Origin: Megaustenia siamemsis
Taxonomy: Eukaryota; Mollusca; Gastropoda; Stylommatophora; Ariophantidae
NCBI GenBank assembly: GCA_032433765.1
Contig: JAVIAB010000160.1
Coordinates: 14,314,307-14,378,306, forward strand
Direction: 5' to 3'
DNA length: 64,000 nucleotides
The position numbers and the translations under genes were made by a program. Below are positions 1 to 9,756 of the stretch, piece by piece. Within the stretch, counting starts at the first letter, position 1, and the number at the start of each line of letters is the position of its first letter. Under the pieces are notes generated by a model. It made no database searches, was not told where the DNA came from, and saw nothing but the letters and a program-made list of their open reading frames with translations.

Positions 1-332
1 CTTCTGCAGTTTTGTGACCCAAAAAAATTAACCTCTTTTCTTCCAACGACCCATGACCATCTTTCACAGGCTGCCTCATGTCTGGCCCACTCTAATATCT
101 CGGTTGCTGCTGTCCACCACCAAGTTGTCCAAGAGCTACATCTCTGTCACGTTCCTCCCACCGCTCTATCATCCTCCCTTTAACCTTGCTGATGTAGACC
201 TCTCCTGTACACATATACCTTTAGTCTGCCTATCCCTCTCGTGTTCCTTCTGTAGCAAGCCCTTTTAAAAATAACTTTTAACACAGCTTGTCAATTTAAA
301 TAAAAAAAATATATAGGAAAAATTGAAAAGGC
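1..332. other. unassigned, non-repetitive-looking stretch
   Basis: I recognise no gene or repeat here. The first 270 bases are pyrimidine-rich on the plus strand and contain only short open frames without a recognisable domain. It may be a fragment of a dispersed element, but no second copy is seen in this window. Confidence 0.4.
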
Positions 333-566
333 GGTATGGTTAATGCGTTACGTAATAAGTCGACGACACAAATTAGAACAACGTTTCGGTTCAATAGGGC
401 TTCAGCAAGAACAAACATACAACATACTCACACATATGTAGTTACGAAATAAATAAATACATATTTGTGTGCGTGTTGTATGTTTGTTCCTGCTGAATGC
501 TTATTGAACCGAAACGTCGTTCTAATTTGTGTCGTCCACTTCTTACGTAAAGCTTTAGTCATACCG
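333..566. repeat. foldback (long hairpin) repeat
   Basis: Two arms of about 107 bp (roughly 333-439 and 458-566) are reverse complements at about 85% identity around a spacer of about 18 bases. The best-matching part of the arms reads ACACAAATTAGAAC then CGTTTCGGTTCAATA. This is the form of a foldback element or hairpin MITE. No transposase is present, and I could not define a target-site duplication. Confidence 0.7.
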
Positions 567-648
567 TTTTTTTTCTATTTTTTTTCCTACATATTTTTTG
601 TTCATTTCTCATTAGTTTTTATGCATTTATATGTGTGCTTGTCAACCC

Positions 649-855
649 TTGGGAGCCGCGATAGTTCAGTGGTTAGTGAACTGGACTACAAAGGACAAGA
701 GGTAGGGTTCGATCCAACCTACGGCTTCCGGGTTCACCCAGCCTTAAATGGGTGCAGGATTTTTTTCTGGGAAAGTAAAGCGGCACGGGCGTAATACCGA
801 CCACATTACCCCAAAAATCAAGTGCTGAAGGTCTGTAAAATTTATGATCATCAAA
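649..855 (+). mobile_element. SINE-1 copy, 5' part (interrupted)
   Basis: A tRNA-derived short retroposon. The head GGGAGCCGCGATAG followed by TTCAGTGGTTAGTG gives an A-box-like region, and GGGTTCGATCC is a canonical B box for RNA polymerase III. Next come the family's central part (CACCCAGCCTTAAATGGGT, TTTCTGGGAAAGTAAAG) and the segment ACCCCAAAAATCA. The copy stops after AAAATTTATGATCA, where a LINE is inserted; the missing 3' part is at 1276-1346. Full-length copies at 1748 and 46233 give the intact order. Confidence 0.85.
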
Positions 856-861
856 GATTTA

Positions 862-1275
862 TGATCATCATTAAGTACCGGGCCTGCTGGCGTAGGTGAT
901 CATGTCTCTCCACAACTTTCGATCTCGACAGTTATTTATCATTTCTGTTGTTGACCTTCTGCCAAGCAATTATCTTGAGCTGTCTAGTATTTTTTCTCTT
1001 TGCTTCCCTCTATCTCTTCGTCCCTTAATTTTTCCAGGTGTTACAATATATTCCAATTGTTCTCTTCTCATTTCGCGGCCAAAAAATGATGATTGTTTCT
1101 TCATAATATTTGAAATTAACTCTCTTTTTGCTTTGACCTCTTTCTGAACATTTCATTACTCTTCTTAGCTGTCCATGGTATTCTCAACATTCTTCTGTAA
1201 AAGCACATTTCTACAGACTCCACTGATTTTCTTTTCTGTTGTCCTATTGTCCATGATTCACATCCATATGTTAAG
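862..1275 (-). mobile_element. LINE group A 3' end, inserted in SINE-1
   Basis: Reading the minus strand, this is the 3' end of the reverse-transcriptase ORF of a non-LTR retrotransposon. The signature is shared with copies at 24075, 26180, 45640 and 47265: [15 protein letters not shown] then a GGTACTTGATGATG-like end. The copy is 5'-truncated and broken. It splits SINE-1; the flank TTATGATCA on the left resembles TGTATGATCA on the right, as expected of a target-site duplication. The tail contains two copies of TGATGATCATAAA. Confidence 0.8.
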
Positions 1276-1346
1276 ACTGACAAAATGTATGATCACTAAG
1301 ACAATATTCCCTATACGTCACTTGGCGTGACGAGGGCTCTTTACTT
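1276..1346 (+). mobile_element. SINE-1 copy, 3' part
   Basis: This continues the SINE broken at 855. It carries the family end, in order GTATGATCACTAA, CCCTATACG, CACTTGGCGTGACG and CTCTTTACTTTACT, as in the complete copy at 1748-2008. Confidence 0.8.
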
Positions 1347-1684
1347 TACTCGTAAACCCTTACCTGCAACTGCTACCTGTTGTTTAAAAAACATATTATT
1401 GTATATATGCACGCACACACGATAACTATTGTTACCAACGCTAACTTTTATTTTATCAAAATATTAATAGCCCATAATCTTCACGCTTTAAGACATATGG
1501 TCAATATTACGTTAGTATTCCTGTATTTTAATTACTAACTGTTAACTTTTCTTTGGACAGAGTGGTCAGTATCATGCCAGGTCGACCAACCTCCCTGAAT
1601 ATAAGGAATATATATATTGTCCTTGTGGGATATCTTGAAACATTACGGAATACCAACAACAATAACAATTATATTTATCATAAA
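1347..1684. other. no gene seen
   Basis: AT-rich DNA. No open frame with a recognisable domain, no dispersed repeat and no array is seen before the TA microsatellite. Confidence 0.5.
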
Positions 1685-1685
1685 G

Positions 1686-1748
<63 letters not shown>

Positions 1749-2006
1749 GGAGCCGCGATTGCTCAGTGGTTAGTGAACTGGACTACAAAGAACAAGGGGT
1801 AGGGTTCGATCCCAACCGACCGCTTCCGTGTTCATCCAGCCTTAAATGGGTACCTGATATTTTTTTCTGGGAAAGTAAATCGACACGGGCGTAATACCGA
1901 CCACATTACCCCAAAAATCATGCGCTGAAGGTCTGTAAAATTTATGGTCACTAACACCATATTGCCCATACGCCACTTGGCGTGACGGGGCTCTTTACTT
2001 TACTTA

Positions 2007-2043
<37 letters not shown>
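1685..2043 (+). mobile_element. complete SINE-1 inserted in a (TA)n microsatellite
   Basis: The SINE itself runs about 1748-2008, with tRNA-like head, B box GGGTTCGATCCC, body and TTTACTTTACTT tail. It is bordered by (TA)n at 1685-1743 and again at about 2009-2040. The simplest reading is insertion into a TA tract, with the tract present on both sides. This is the best reference copy of SINE-1 in the window. Confidence 0.85.
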
Positions 2044-2044
<1 letters not shown>

Positions 2045-2046
<2 letters not shown>

Positions 2047-3010
2047 ACCGCTATAATTGCACAGTTCGCACAGAAGAGAACAGGAGGGGTTGGTTTCATG
2101 TTGAAACGGGGATGTGTACTATCACCATTACTATTCGAATTATCATTGATTGGGTATTTAATAAATACTTCATTATCAGTAATGGCATTAAATGGCTCAA
2201 CAAGAATTACCTCGGAAATCTTGATTTTGCAGATGACATAGTGCTCCTAAATGACTACATCAACAAGATGAAAAATGGTGTCATAGATATGCTATCATCT
2301 ATGGTATAAAGATTAGGACTTGAAATCAACAGCGATGATATAAAATAATGAAAAATGAAAACACGCAAGACGGCAATATCTCACACAAGAACTATATCTT
2401 TACGCAATGGAAAGAGAGAACCACCACGTTTATTTTGGTAGTAATATAGATGAAGTAGGTGAAACTACGTAAGCAATGAGAAGCAAGAGCGGTAGCAAAT
2501 TAAAAAAAACTGGACAAAATATCTGGGAATCAAAAATACTAAGCAAGATAACTGCACATTATAGAGAATTCACCGTCAATGTATTACTTATGCACGCGAT
2601 AGCTGGAAAACAACTAAAGAGATTGAGAGAAAACTAAACGCTTTTGAAGACAAAGCCTAAGATGTATACTCCGTATATAATGGAACAAGTTCAAGACTAA
2701 TGTTGAGATAAGATAAATGGCCATGAACTAACGATCCCATCTTCAATTAGGTAGAGAAGATGAACATATATCAGACATGTGCTGACAAGAGACAACACAA
2801 GAATTTCAAAATCGGCTCTTCTATGGGAAACATCAGGATACAGGAAAAGAGAAAGACCTAAAGATACGCTAAAAAGAACACCTATAAGAGAAGCAAAGTT
2901 GGCAGGCATAGACTCATTGGATAAGATCGAACATTTCGCCCAGAATGGAGATGGGTGGCGAAAAACACTACGAGCCCTGTGCGACTTCTAGCAGCGTGGG
3001 AAGGATCAAG
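2045..3010 (+). mobile_element. LINE group B, reverse transcriptase to C-terminus (degenerate)
   Basis: A decayed non-LTR retrotransposon ORF. The reverse-transcriptase palm motif is visible at about 2220-2255 as L-D-F-A-D-D-I-V-L-L (the YADD box), preceded by GCVLSPLLF-like codons near 2110. The C-terminal region survives as a 70-residue open stretch (2779-2991) with the pattern ALLWET-KR-RPKDTL-REAKLAGIDS. It matches the better-kept copy at 55540-56070 (RPRETLRRTLMREA). Frameshifts and stops are frequent, so the copy is dead. The 5' end is missing. Confidence 0.85.
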
Positions 3011-3163
3011 ATCAGGAAGACATGAACGGGTCGGGTGAATCTTCCCATCCACCTTCAAATATTGTAAAGGGATATTCCATCAGACAGGTTTTGTTTCCAT
3101 CTGCCAGAGATGACTCGAACATCTCGTGAGGGGCACCATTGGACACGCAACCTTTATTCTCAA

Positions 3164-5520
3164 GCCGTATAGAGCACATCCAGCCCTTTAGAACACAGGG
3201 AGCCCTTTAGAGCACAAGCAGAACTTTAGAGCACCTCCAGCCCTATAGAGCATAAGCAGCCCTTTAGAGCACTTCCAGCCCTATAGAATATCTCTAGCCA
3301 TTTAGAGCACTTTCATCACTATGGAGCACCTCGAGCACTATAGAGTACTTCCAGCACTATAGGACATCTCCAGACCTTTTGAGCACCTTCAGCACTGTGG
3401 AGTACCTCCAGCTATATAGAGAACCTCCAGCCCCATAGACCACTTCCAGCCCTATAGAATACTTCCAGCCCTGTAGACCACTTCCAGCCCTATAGAATAC
3501 TTCCAGCCCTGTAGACCACTTCCCGCCCTATAGAATACTTCCAGCCCTATAGAATACTTCCAGCCCTATAGCATACTTCCAGGTCTGTAGAATACTTCCA
3601 GCCCTATAGAATACTTCCAGCCCTATAGAATACTTCCAGCCCTATAGAATACTTCCAGCCCTGTAGAATACTTCCAGCCCTATAGAATACTTCCAGCCCT
3701 GTAGAGCACTGTCAGCCATATAGAGCACTTCAGCACTATAGAGCACCTCCAGCTCTATAGAATACTTCTAGCCCTATAGAATACTTCCATCCCTATAGAA
3801 TACTTCCAGCCCTATAGAATACTTCCAGCCTTGTAGAGCACTCTCAGCCATATGGAGCACCTCCAGCCCTATAGAATATTTCCATCCCTATAGAATACTT
3901 CCAGCCCTATAGAATACTTCCATCCCTATAGAATACTTCCAGCCATATAGAATACTTCCAGCCCTATAGAATACTTCCAGCCCTGTAGAATACTTCCAGG
4001 TCTATAGAATACTTCCAGCCCTATAGAATACTTCCAGCCCTGTATAATACTTCCAGCCCTGTAGAATACTTCCAGCCCTGTAGAATACTTCCAGATCTGT
4101 AGAAAACTTTCAGCCCTATTGAATACTTTCAGCCCTATAGAATACTTCCAGCCCTGTAGAATACTTCCAGCACTATAGAATACTTCCAGCCCTGTAGAAT
4201 ACTTCCAGCATTATAGAATACTTCCAGCACTATAGAATACTCCCAGTCCTGTAGAATACTTCCAGCCCTGTAGAATACTTCCAGCACTATAGAATACATC
4301 CAGCCTGTAGAATACTTCCAGCACTATAGAATACTTCCAGCCCTATAGAATACTTCCAGCCCTGTAGAATACTTCCAGCCCTGTAGAATACTTCCAGCAC
4401 TATAGAATACTTCCAGCCCTGTAGAATACTTCCAGCACTATAGAATACTCCCAGTCCTGTAGAATACTTCCAGCCCTATAGAATACTTCCAGCCCTATAG
4501 AATACTTCCAGCCCTGTAGAATACTTCCAGCACTATAGAATACTTCCAGCCCTGTAGAATACTTCCAGCACTATAGAATACTTCGTCCTGTAGAATACTT
4601 CCAGGTCTATAGAATACTTCCAGCCCTGTAGAATACTCCCAGTCCTGTAGAATACTTCCAGCCCTGTAGAATACTTCCAGCCCTATAGAATACTTCCAGC
4701 AATATAGAATACTTCTAGCCCTGTATAATACTTCCAGCGTTGAAGAATACTTCCAGCCCTATAGAATACTTCCAGCACTGTAGAATACTTCCAGTCCTGT
4801 AGAATATTTCCATCCCTATAGAATACTTCCAGACCTATAGAATAAGTCCAGCCCTGTAGAATACTTCCAGCCCTGTAGAATACTTCCAGCCCTATAGAAT
4901 ACTTCCAGCCCTGTAGAAATCTTCCAGTCGTATAGAATACTTCCAGCCCTGTAGAATACTTCCAGCCCTGTAGAATACTTCCAGCCCTATAGAATACTAC
5001 CAGTCCTGTAGAATACTTCCAGCCCTGTAGAATACTTCCAGCCCTATAGAATACTTCCAGCCCTGTAGAATACTTCCAGCCCTGTAGAATACTTCCAACC
5101 CTATAGAATACTTCCAACCCTATAGAATACTTCCAGCCCTATAGAAAACATCCAGCCCTGTAGAGCACTGTCAGCCATATAGAGCACCTTCAGCACTATA
5201 GAGCACCTCCAGCCCTATAGAATACTTCTAGCCCTATAGAATACTTCCATCCCTATAGAATACTTCCAGCCCTATAGAATACTTCCAGCCTTGTAGAGCA
5301 CTCTCAGCCATATGGAGCACCTCCAGCCCTATAGAATATTTCCATCCCTATAGAATACTTCCAGCCCTATAGAATACTTCCATCCCTATAGAATACTTCC
5401 AGCCATATAGAATACTTCCAGCCCTATAGAATACTTCCAGCCCTGTAGAGCACTCTCAGCCACATAGAGCACCTCCAGCCCTATAAAGCACTCCCAGCCA
5501 AATGGAGCACATTGAGCCCG
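3164..5520 (+). repeat. 19-bp minisatellite array, about 120 copies
   Basis: The monomer is CCAGCCCTATAGAATACTT, with frequent G/A variants (CTGTAG, CTATAG) and a second type ending AGAGCACCTCC. The edges are rich in the second type and the centre in the first. A block of about 297 bp with a distinctive string of variants occurs twice (3692-3988 and 5152-5448), so the array has also grown by block duplication. The 144-residue open frame on the minus strand here is read-through of the repeat, not a gene. Confidence 0.95.
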
Positions 5521-6068
5521 AGCCGAAAGTGATAAATGGAATAAATTCGTGTGCCATGGTGTTGTTCTTGCCCCCTCTATCATGAAACAGGACGAGTTCA
5601 GTTTCCAGTATCAGAAGACTCTAACGCTGAACAAGAAGAAAAAGTCGAGGGATACATGCTATGATTACTGTCTTGTCTTTCTTGAATTTCCTTTTTGATT
5701 GCACACCCACATATATCCTGTATGTCAGTAATTGTGACATGGCTCATCGAGTGGGGTGACAACTATATTGTTTATACAGAACATGGAAATGAACTCATTA
5801 CTGCGGTAAAGCTGGTAACAGGGAACAAGTAGTGGGGTGTAATATACACTCCCACAATGTATGGTGACAGGTTTACAAAAGTGGAACAATACTAATATAT
5901 ATGACGATGCGGCCTACATTCTGTCTACTTCAGGAAACAGGGACAACACAAACAGAAACCGACAACGAAGTGAGGATATACACTTCTATGTGTTTTAAAC
6001 TAACAAACAAGGAAGAGAAAAAAAAAACAATAAGAAAATACGTACGAAGAATATACTATATAACATAT

Positions 6069-6069
<1 letters not shown>
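5521..6069. other. no gene seen
   Basis: Higher-complexity DNA between the array and a GA microsatellite. A weak coding-like stretch near 5740-5830 on the plus strand is interrupted by stops and matches nothing I recognise. Confidence 0.4.

Positions 6070-6131
<62 letters not shown>
6070..6131 (+). repeat. (GA)n microsatellite
   Basis: About thirty GA dinucleotides in a row. Confidence 0.97.
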
Positions 6132-6134
<3 letters not shown>

Positions 6135-6229
6135 AGAAAATGAATATTTAAAAAATATATAAAAATGAGCCACTTAACGCTTATCATTTATATTGTTTCT
6201 AGAACCTTCCATGTTTTAATGCTTGTTAA

Positions 6230-6530
6230 TTTAATTTTTTATACTAAGGAATTTGACAAAATAAAGTACCAAGAAATAATAACAATTTAGAAGGCATGAA
6301 CGTAGACAGCAAAGATCTAAGAAATAAATTAGGTACACGTACTGGCAACAAACAGCGGCCATAAGAACTGGAAATCAATTGGCAATTTTTCAACAAATAT
6401 AAAAAGGTGATAGGCAAGGTTGTGTGCTGTCACTAGATTTATCTAATTTGTATAGTGAGATTATTTAAGATCTATAAGGGGCATGCCTGAAAGCAGCCGT
6501 AGACCAATGGACAGGATCGTCGATGTAAAT
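6230..6530 (+). mobile_element. LINE reverse-transcriptase fragment
   Basis: The plus-strand translation, with stops and one shift, reads EFDKIKYQEII, then a WQQ-A-IRTGNQLG region, then KGDRQGCVLSPDLFNLYSEIILRSI. This is the pre-YADD part of a LINE reverse transcriptase. It ends at the inverted 128-bp repeat described separately. The YADD box itself is absent. Confidence 0.7.
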
Positions 6531-6618
6531 ATCATCATTATCATCATCATCATCATCATCAAATACCATGCTTGCTAGTGTAGATGATCATGTCTCTCCA
6601 CAACTTTCGATCTTGACA
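6491..6618 (+). repeat. 128-bp perfect inverted repeat, left copy
   Basis: The reverse complement of this stretch occurs at 9566-9693 with no mismatch that I can find, including the interrupted ATC microsatellite. It spans about 36 bases outside the microsatellite on one side and the 3' end of a group A LINE on the other, so two independent LINE insertions do not explain it. Confidence 0.9.
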
Positions 6619-6810
6619 GTTATTTATCATTTCTGTTGTTGACCTTCTGCCAAAGCCATTATCTTAAGCTGCCTGGTATCTTTTCTCTTTGCTTCTCTCT
6701 ATCTCTTCGTCCCTCAATTTTCCCAGTTGTCACCATATACTCTAGATCTTCCCTTCTCATTGCATGGCCAAAAAAATGATGAATGTATGTTTCTTCCTAA
6801 TTCGATCTAA
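6563..6810 (-). mobile_element. LINE group A 3' end, minus strand
   Basis: 3' terminal part of the ORF with the family end next to an ATC/GAT microsatellite. On the minus strand it gives the motif order W-R-D-M-I-x-Y-T-S, preceded by [13 protein letters not shown] codons. It is 5'-truncated near 6810. Confidence 0.75.
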
Positions 6811-7043
6811 TCCTAATCGTTGTAAGCACATGCACATAATTAATGAGCTACACGCATATATACGCTTTCATGTAAGATATAATAGAGAGACCATACGTAG
6901 CACCTGGTAACTTCACATTATCGAATGTAATTTCACAAAGTTCGTGGCCCACTTGTGAGCACACACAAGGTAAATACTTGATCATTAATCTCCTCTGAAT
7001 GTGGTAGAGAAATATCTATTTCCATAAAAATTATAATACTTCA

Positions 7044-7299
7044 CGTAAAGTAAAGGGCCCTGTCACACCACGTGGCGTATAGGAAATATGGTGTTATTAA
7101 CAGTAATTTTTTATAGACCTTCGGCACCTGATTTTTGAGGTAATGTGGTCGGTATTGCGCCCGTGCCGCTTTACTTTCCCAGAAAAAAATCCGGTACCCT
7201 TTTATGGCTGGGTGAACCCGGAATCCGTCGATCAGGACCAAACTCGGCCTCTTGTACTTTGTAGTCAAGTTCACTAACCACTGAGTTACCGCTGCTCCC
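7044..7299 (-). mobile_element. SINE-1, complete, minus strand
   Basis: Same family as 1748-2008, reversed. The tail GTAAAGTAAAGGGCCC is at the left; the body and the tRNA-like head are at the right (ACTGAGTTACCGCTGCTCCC, reverse of the head). The B box is slightly decayed (GGACCAAACT on the plus strand). Confidence 0.85.
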
Positions 7300-7404
7300 T
7301 ATAAACCTTATGTGCTCTTATTGACATATGAGAATGTATTTGCTATAATTTGGAATATAATGTATACAATGGGAAATAACATAAATTTGTTGAATTCTAT
7401 ACAA

Positions 7405-7560
7405 TAGAGATGGGTCTGGGTGATCTAGGGGTAAGACGTCGGCCTCTGAACAGGAAAGGTGAGGATCCGATCCCAACCACAGGCGGTGAGAATTTTTCAA
7501 ACATTAAATCAGTGGTTTCCTTGTGGCTCTACCCTTCCCTGGTCTCAGTGAAGTGAGATC
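7405..7560 (+). mobile_element. SINE-4, tRNA-like head and start of body
   Basis: A tRNA-like head: TGATCTAGGGGTAAGACGTC includes an A box and AGGATCCGATCCC is B-box-like. The body follows and includes CCCTGGTCTCAGTG. The copy at 20190 has a related body (CCCCTGGTCTCAGCAGCGAG). At its right side the body passes without a break into the 31-bp array. Confidence 0.6.
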
Positions 7561-7980
7561 CTATGTTTAATCCTCTCTGTGTAGTGAAATATGATGTTTA
7601 ATTCTCTCTGTGTGTATTGAGATACGATGTTTAATTCTCTCTGTGTAGTGAGATCCGATGTTTAATCCTCTCTGTGTAGTGAGGTCCGATGTTTAATCCT
7701 CTCTGTGTAGTGAAATCTGATGTTTAATCCTCTCTGTGTAGTGAGATCCGATGTTTAATCCTCTCTGTGTAGTGAGGTCCGATGTTTAACCCTCTCTGTG
7801 TAGTGAAATCTGATGTTTAATCCTCTCTGGGTAGTGAGATTCTATGTTTAACCCTCTCTGTGTAGTGAGATCTCATGTTTAATCCTCTCCGTGTAGTGAG
7901 ATCCCATGTTTAACCCTCTCTGTTTAGTGAAATTCGATGCTTAGCCCTTTCTGCGTATCGGACTGGATGTTTAACCATCT
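7556..7980 (+). repeat. 31-bp minisatellite, about 13 copies
   Basis: The monomer is GATGTTTAATCCTCTC then TGTGTAGTGAGATCC. The first unit is continuous with SINE-4 body sequence (CTCAGTGAAGTGAGATCC), so the array probably grew from the SINE. Confidence 0.93.
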
Positions 7981-8147
7981 CGGAAATCGGCGAAGAACAT
8001 GAGGTCCCTTGTGTCCACGAACCCGTTAAAGAACTCCTGGATGTTAAAATCGAAAAGAGTAGGCCTAAACTGGCCGCTGTCCGGGCACACATTATTAAGC
8101 AAACCCACTCATCCAAGCCGAAAACGGATGTGTCGGCCGAAAGGCGC

Positions 8148-8215
8148 AGGTATCGCGGCGTGGCCGTAAACTAGTGACACAAGGTATCGCGGCGTGGCCG
8201 TAAACTAGTGACACA
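8148..8215 (+). repeat. 34-bp tandem duplication
   Basis: Two identical adjacent copies of a 34-bp unit beginning AGGTATCGCGGCGTGGCCGT. Confidence 0.95.
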
Positions 8216-8694
8216 AGTATCTTCGCCCACTTAATGGGTGTACGCCACAAAGATGATAGTAAAATGGAGCTACACAAGAACAGTAAGTCGTGGTCTTGTT
8301 CTAGGGGAGGTAATACATCCAGCTAGAGCGTTATAGAGAAGAAAAAACAAGTTAGGCTGAGTTGTAGCAGGACTGGCAATAAAGGGGAATTGAGATAAAT
8401 GTAATAAATGACGAGATGGCTATAGCTTTACATTTTGCAAAGATATACAAGGCACGATAGACGTTGTGGCCAGCTGTTATTTGTTGGGGACAATTGAATA
8501 TAGAGAATTGAAGCAAATAAACAGTAACAAAAATCCTGGACTCAACTCAAAATAGTATAGAGTGCAGCATTCATAAATAGATTGAGTGAAATTAAGTTAA
8601 CCAGTAGAGAGGGTGGGGAATATATTGTCATGGCCTATTTGGAGCACATAGGGTGAGATATTGAAGAGGTCAGAAGGCTGTAGAGTTAAATAGA
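8216..8694. other. no gene seen
   Basis: AT-rich DNA with no recognisable domain or repeat. Confidence 0.5.
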
Positions 8695-9565
8695 TCATCA
8701 TCAAGTACCATGCCTGTTGGTGTAGGTGATCATGTCTCTCCACAACTTTCGATCTCGACAATTATTTATCTTTTCCGTTGTTGATCTTCTACCAAGCCAT
8801 TCTCTTAAGCTGTCTGGCATCTTTTCTCTTTGCCTCCCTCTATTTCTTCCTCTTAGCTGTCCACGATCAGCCGTCACACACTTGTGAATTTACTCGAAAG
8901 GAAATCGGAGCACTTATGGGTATGACCCTTGTGCAAGGAGGATTATCTTTCGACTAATGACTAATTTCTTCCTCCCTCAAATTTCTCAGTTGTCACAATA
9001 TATCCCAGCTGTTCCCTTCTCATTACATGACCGAAAATGATGATTGTTTCTTCCTAAGATTGGAAATTAGCTCTCTCTTTAATGTGGTCCTTTTCAGAAC
9101 ATAGCCATTACTTTTCTTAGCTGTCCATGTTAATTTCAACATTCTTCTGTAAAACTACATTTCCACAGCCTCAATTTATTTTCTTGTTTGTTATCATCCT
9201 ATCGTCCATGATTTACATCCATATGTTAAGACTGGTTCTACATAACAGTTATGAACTCTTTTTCTTGTTTCTATTGTCAAAAATTGATTGCACAGTGCGT
9301 TCCTCATTTTTTTGAAAGCAGCTTTTGCCTAAGCCATACTGAGTTTTAATACTGTTCCACTTGTCTTTGTTGTGCTTTGCGGTGATGTCTTTTTCTTTGT
9401 TGTTACCATTGCTTTTGTCTTTTTGCTATTAATTCTGAGTACCATTATTTTCGCTTTCTTTCACTATAATGTCTAACATTTCTTGTAAATCATTTTCACT
9501 CATAGCGATTAAAAATGCATCATAATCACACCTCAGATTATTTATATTATGACCCCCGATTTCGA
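8695..9565 (-). mobile_element. LINE group A, longest 3' portion, minus strand
   Basis: On the minus strand it runs from a decayed YADD box (LRCDYDAFLIA, near 9500-9540, from LRYADDAFLIA) through SENDLQEMLDIIVKESENN, then the [19 protein letters not shown] and CxSWTI regions, to the 3' end with the GAT tail. About 115 bp of unrelated sequence (about 8860-8975) interrupts it. Many stops are present. It gives the best view of the RT-to-C-terminus order for this family. Confidence 0.85.
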
Positions 9566-9693
9566 TGTCAAGATCGAAAGTTGTGGAGAGACATGATCAT
9601 CTACACTAGCAAGCATGGTATTTGATGATGATGATGATGATGATAATGATGATATTTACATCGACGATCCTGTCCATTGGTCTACGGCTGCTT
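9566..9693 (-). repeat. 128-bp perfect inverted repeat, right copy
   Basis: Reverse complement of 6491-6618. It abuts the LINE at 8695-9565 head to head: on the plus strand it begins with LINE 3'-end sequence (AAGATCGAAAGTTGTGGAGA), followed by (GAT)n. Confidence 0.9.
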
Positions 9694-9756
9694 CTTCCTG
9701 GCTACGTCAGGGCAAGGTTCCCACCGTAACTTTTTTAATGGGATGAGGTGGTAGTA

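Noticed and set aside
649..720. Functional tRNA gene
   Set aside because: A and B boxes are present but the acceptor stem does not pair, and the sequence continues into a shared SINE body found at many loci.
5386..5583. 65-residue minus-strand frame leaving the 19-bp array
   Set aside because: Mostly array sequence with a short unique extension; no support.
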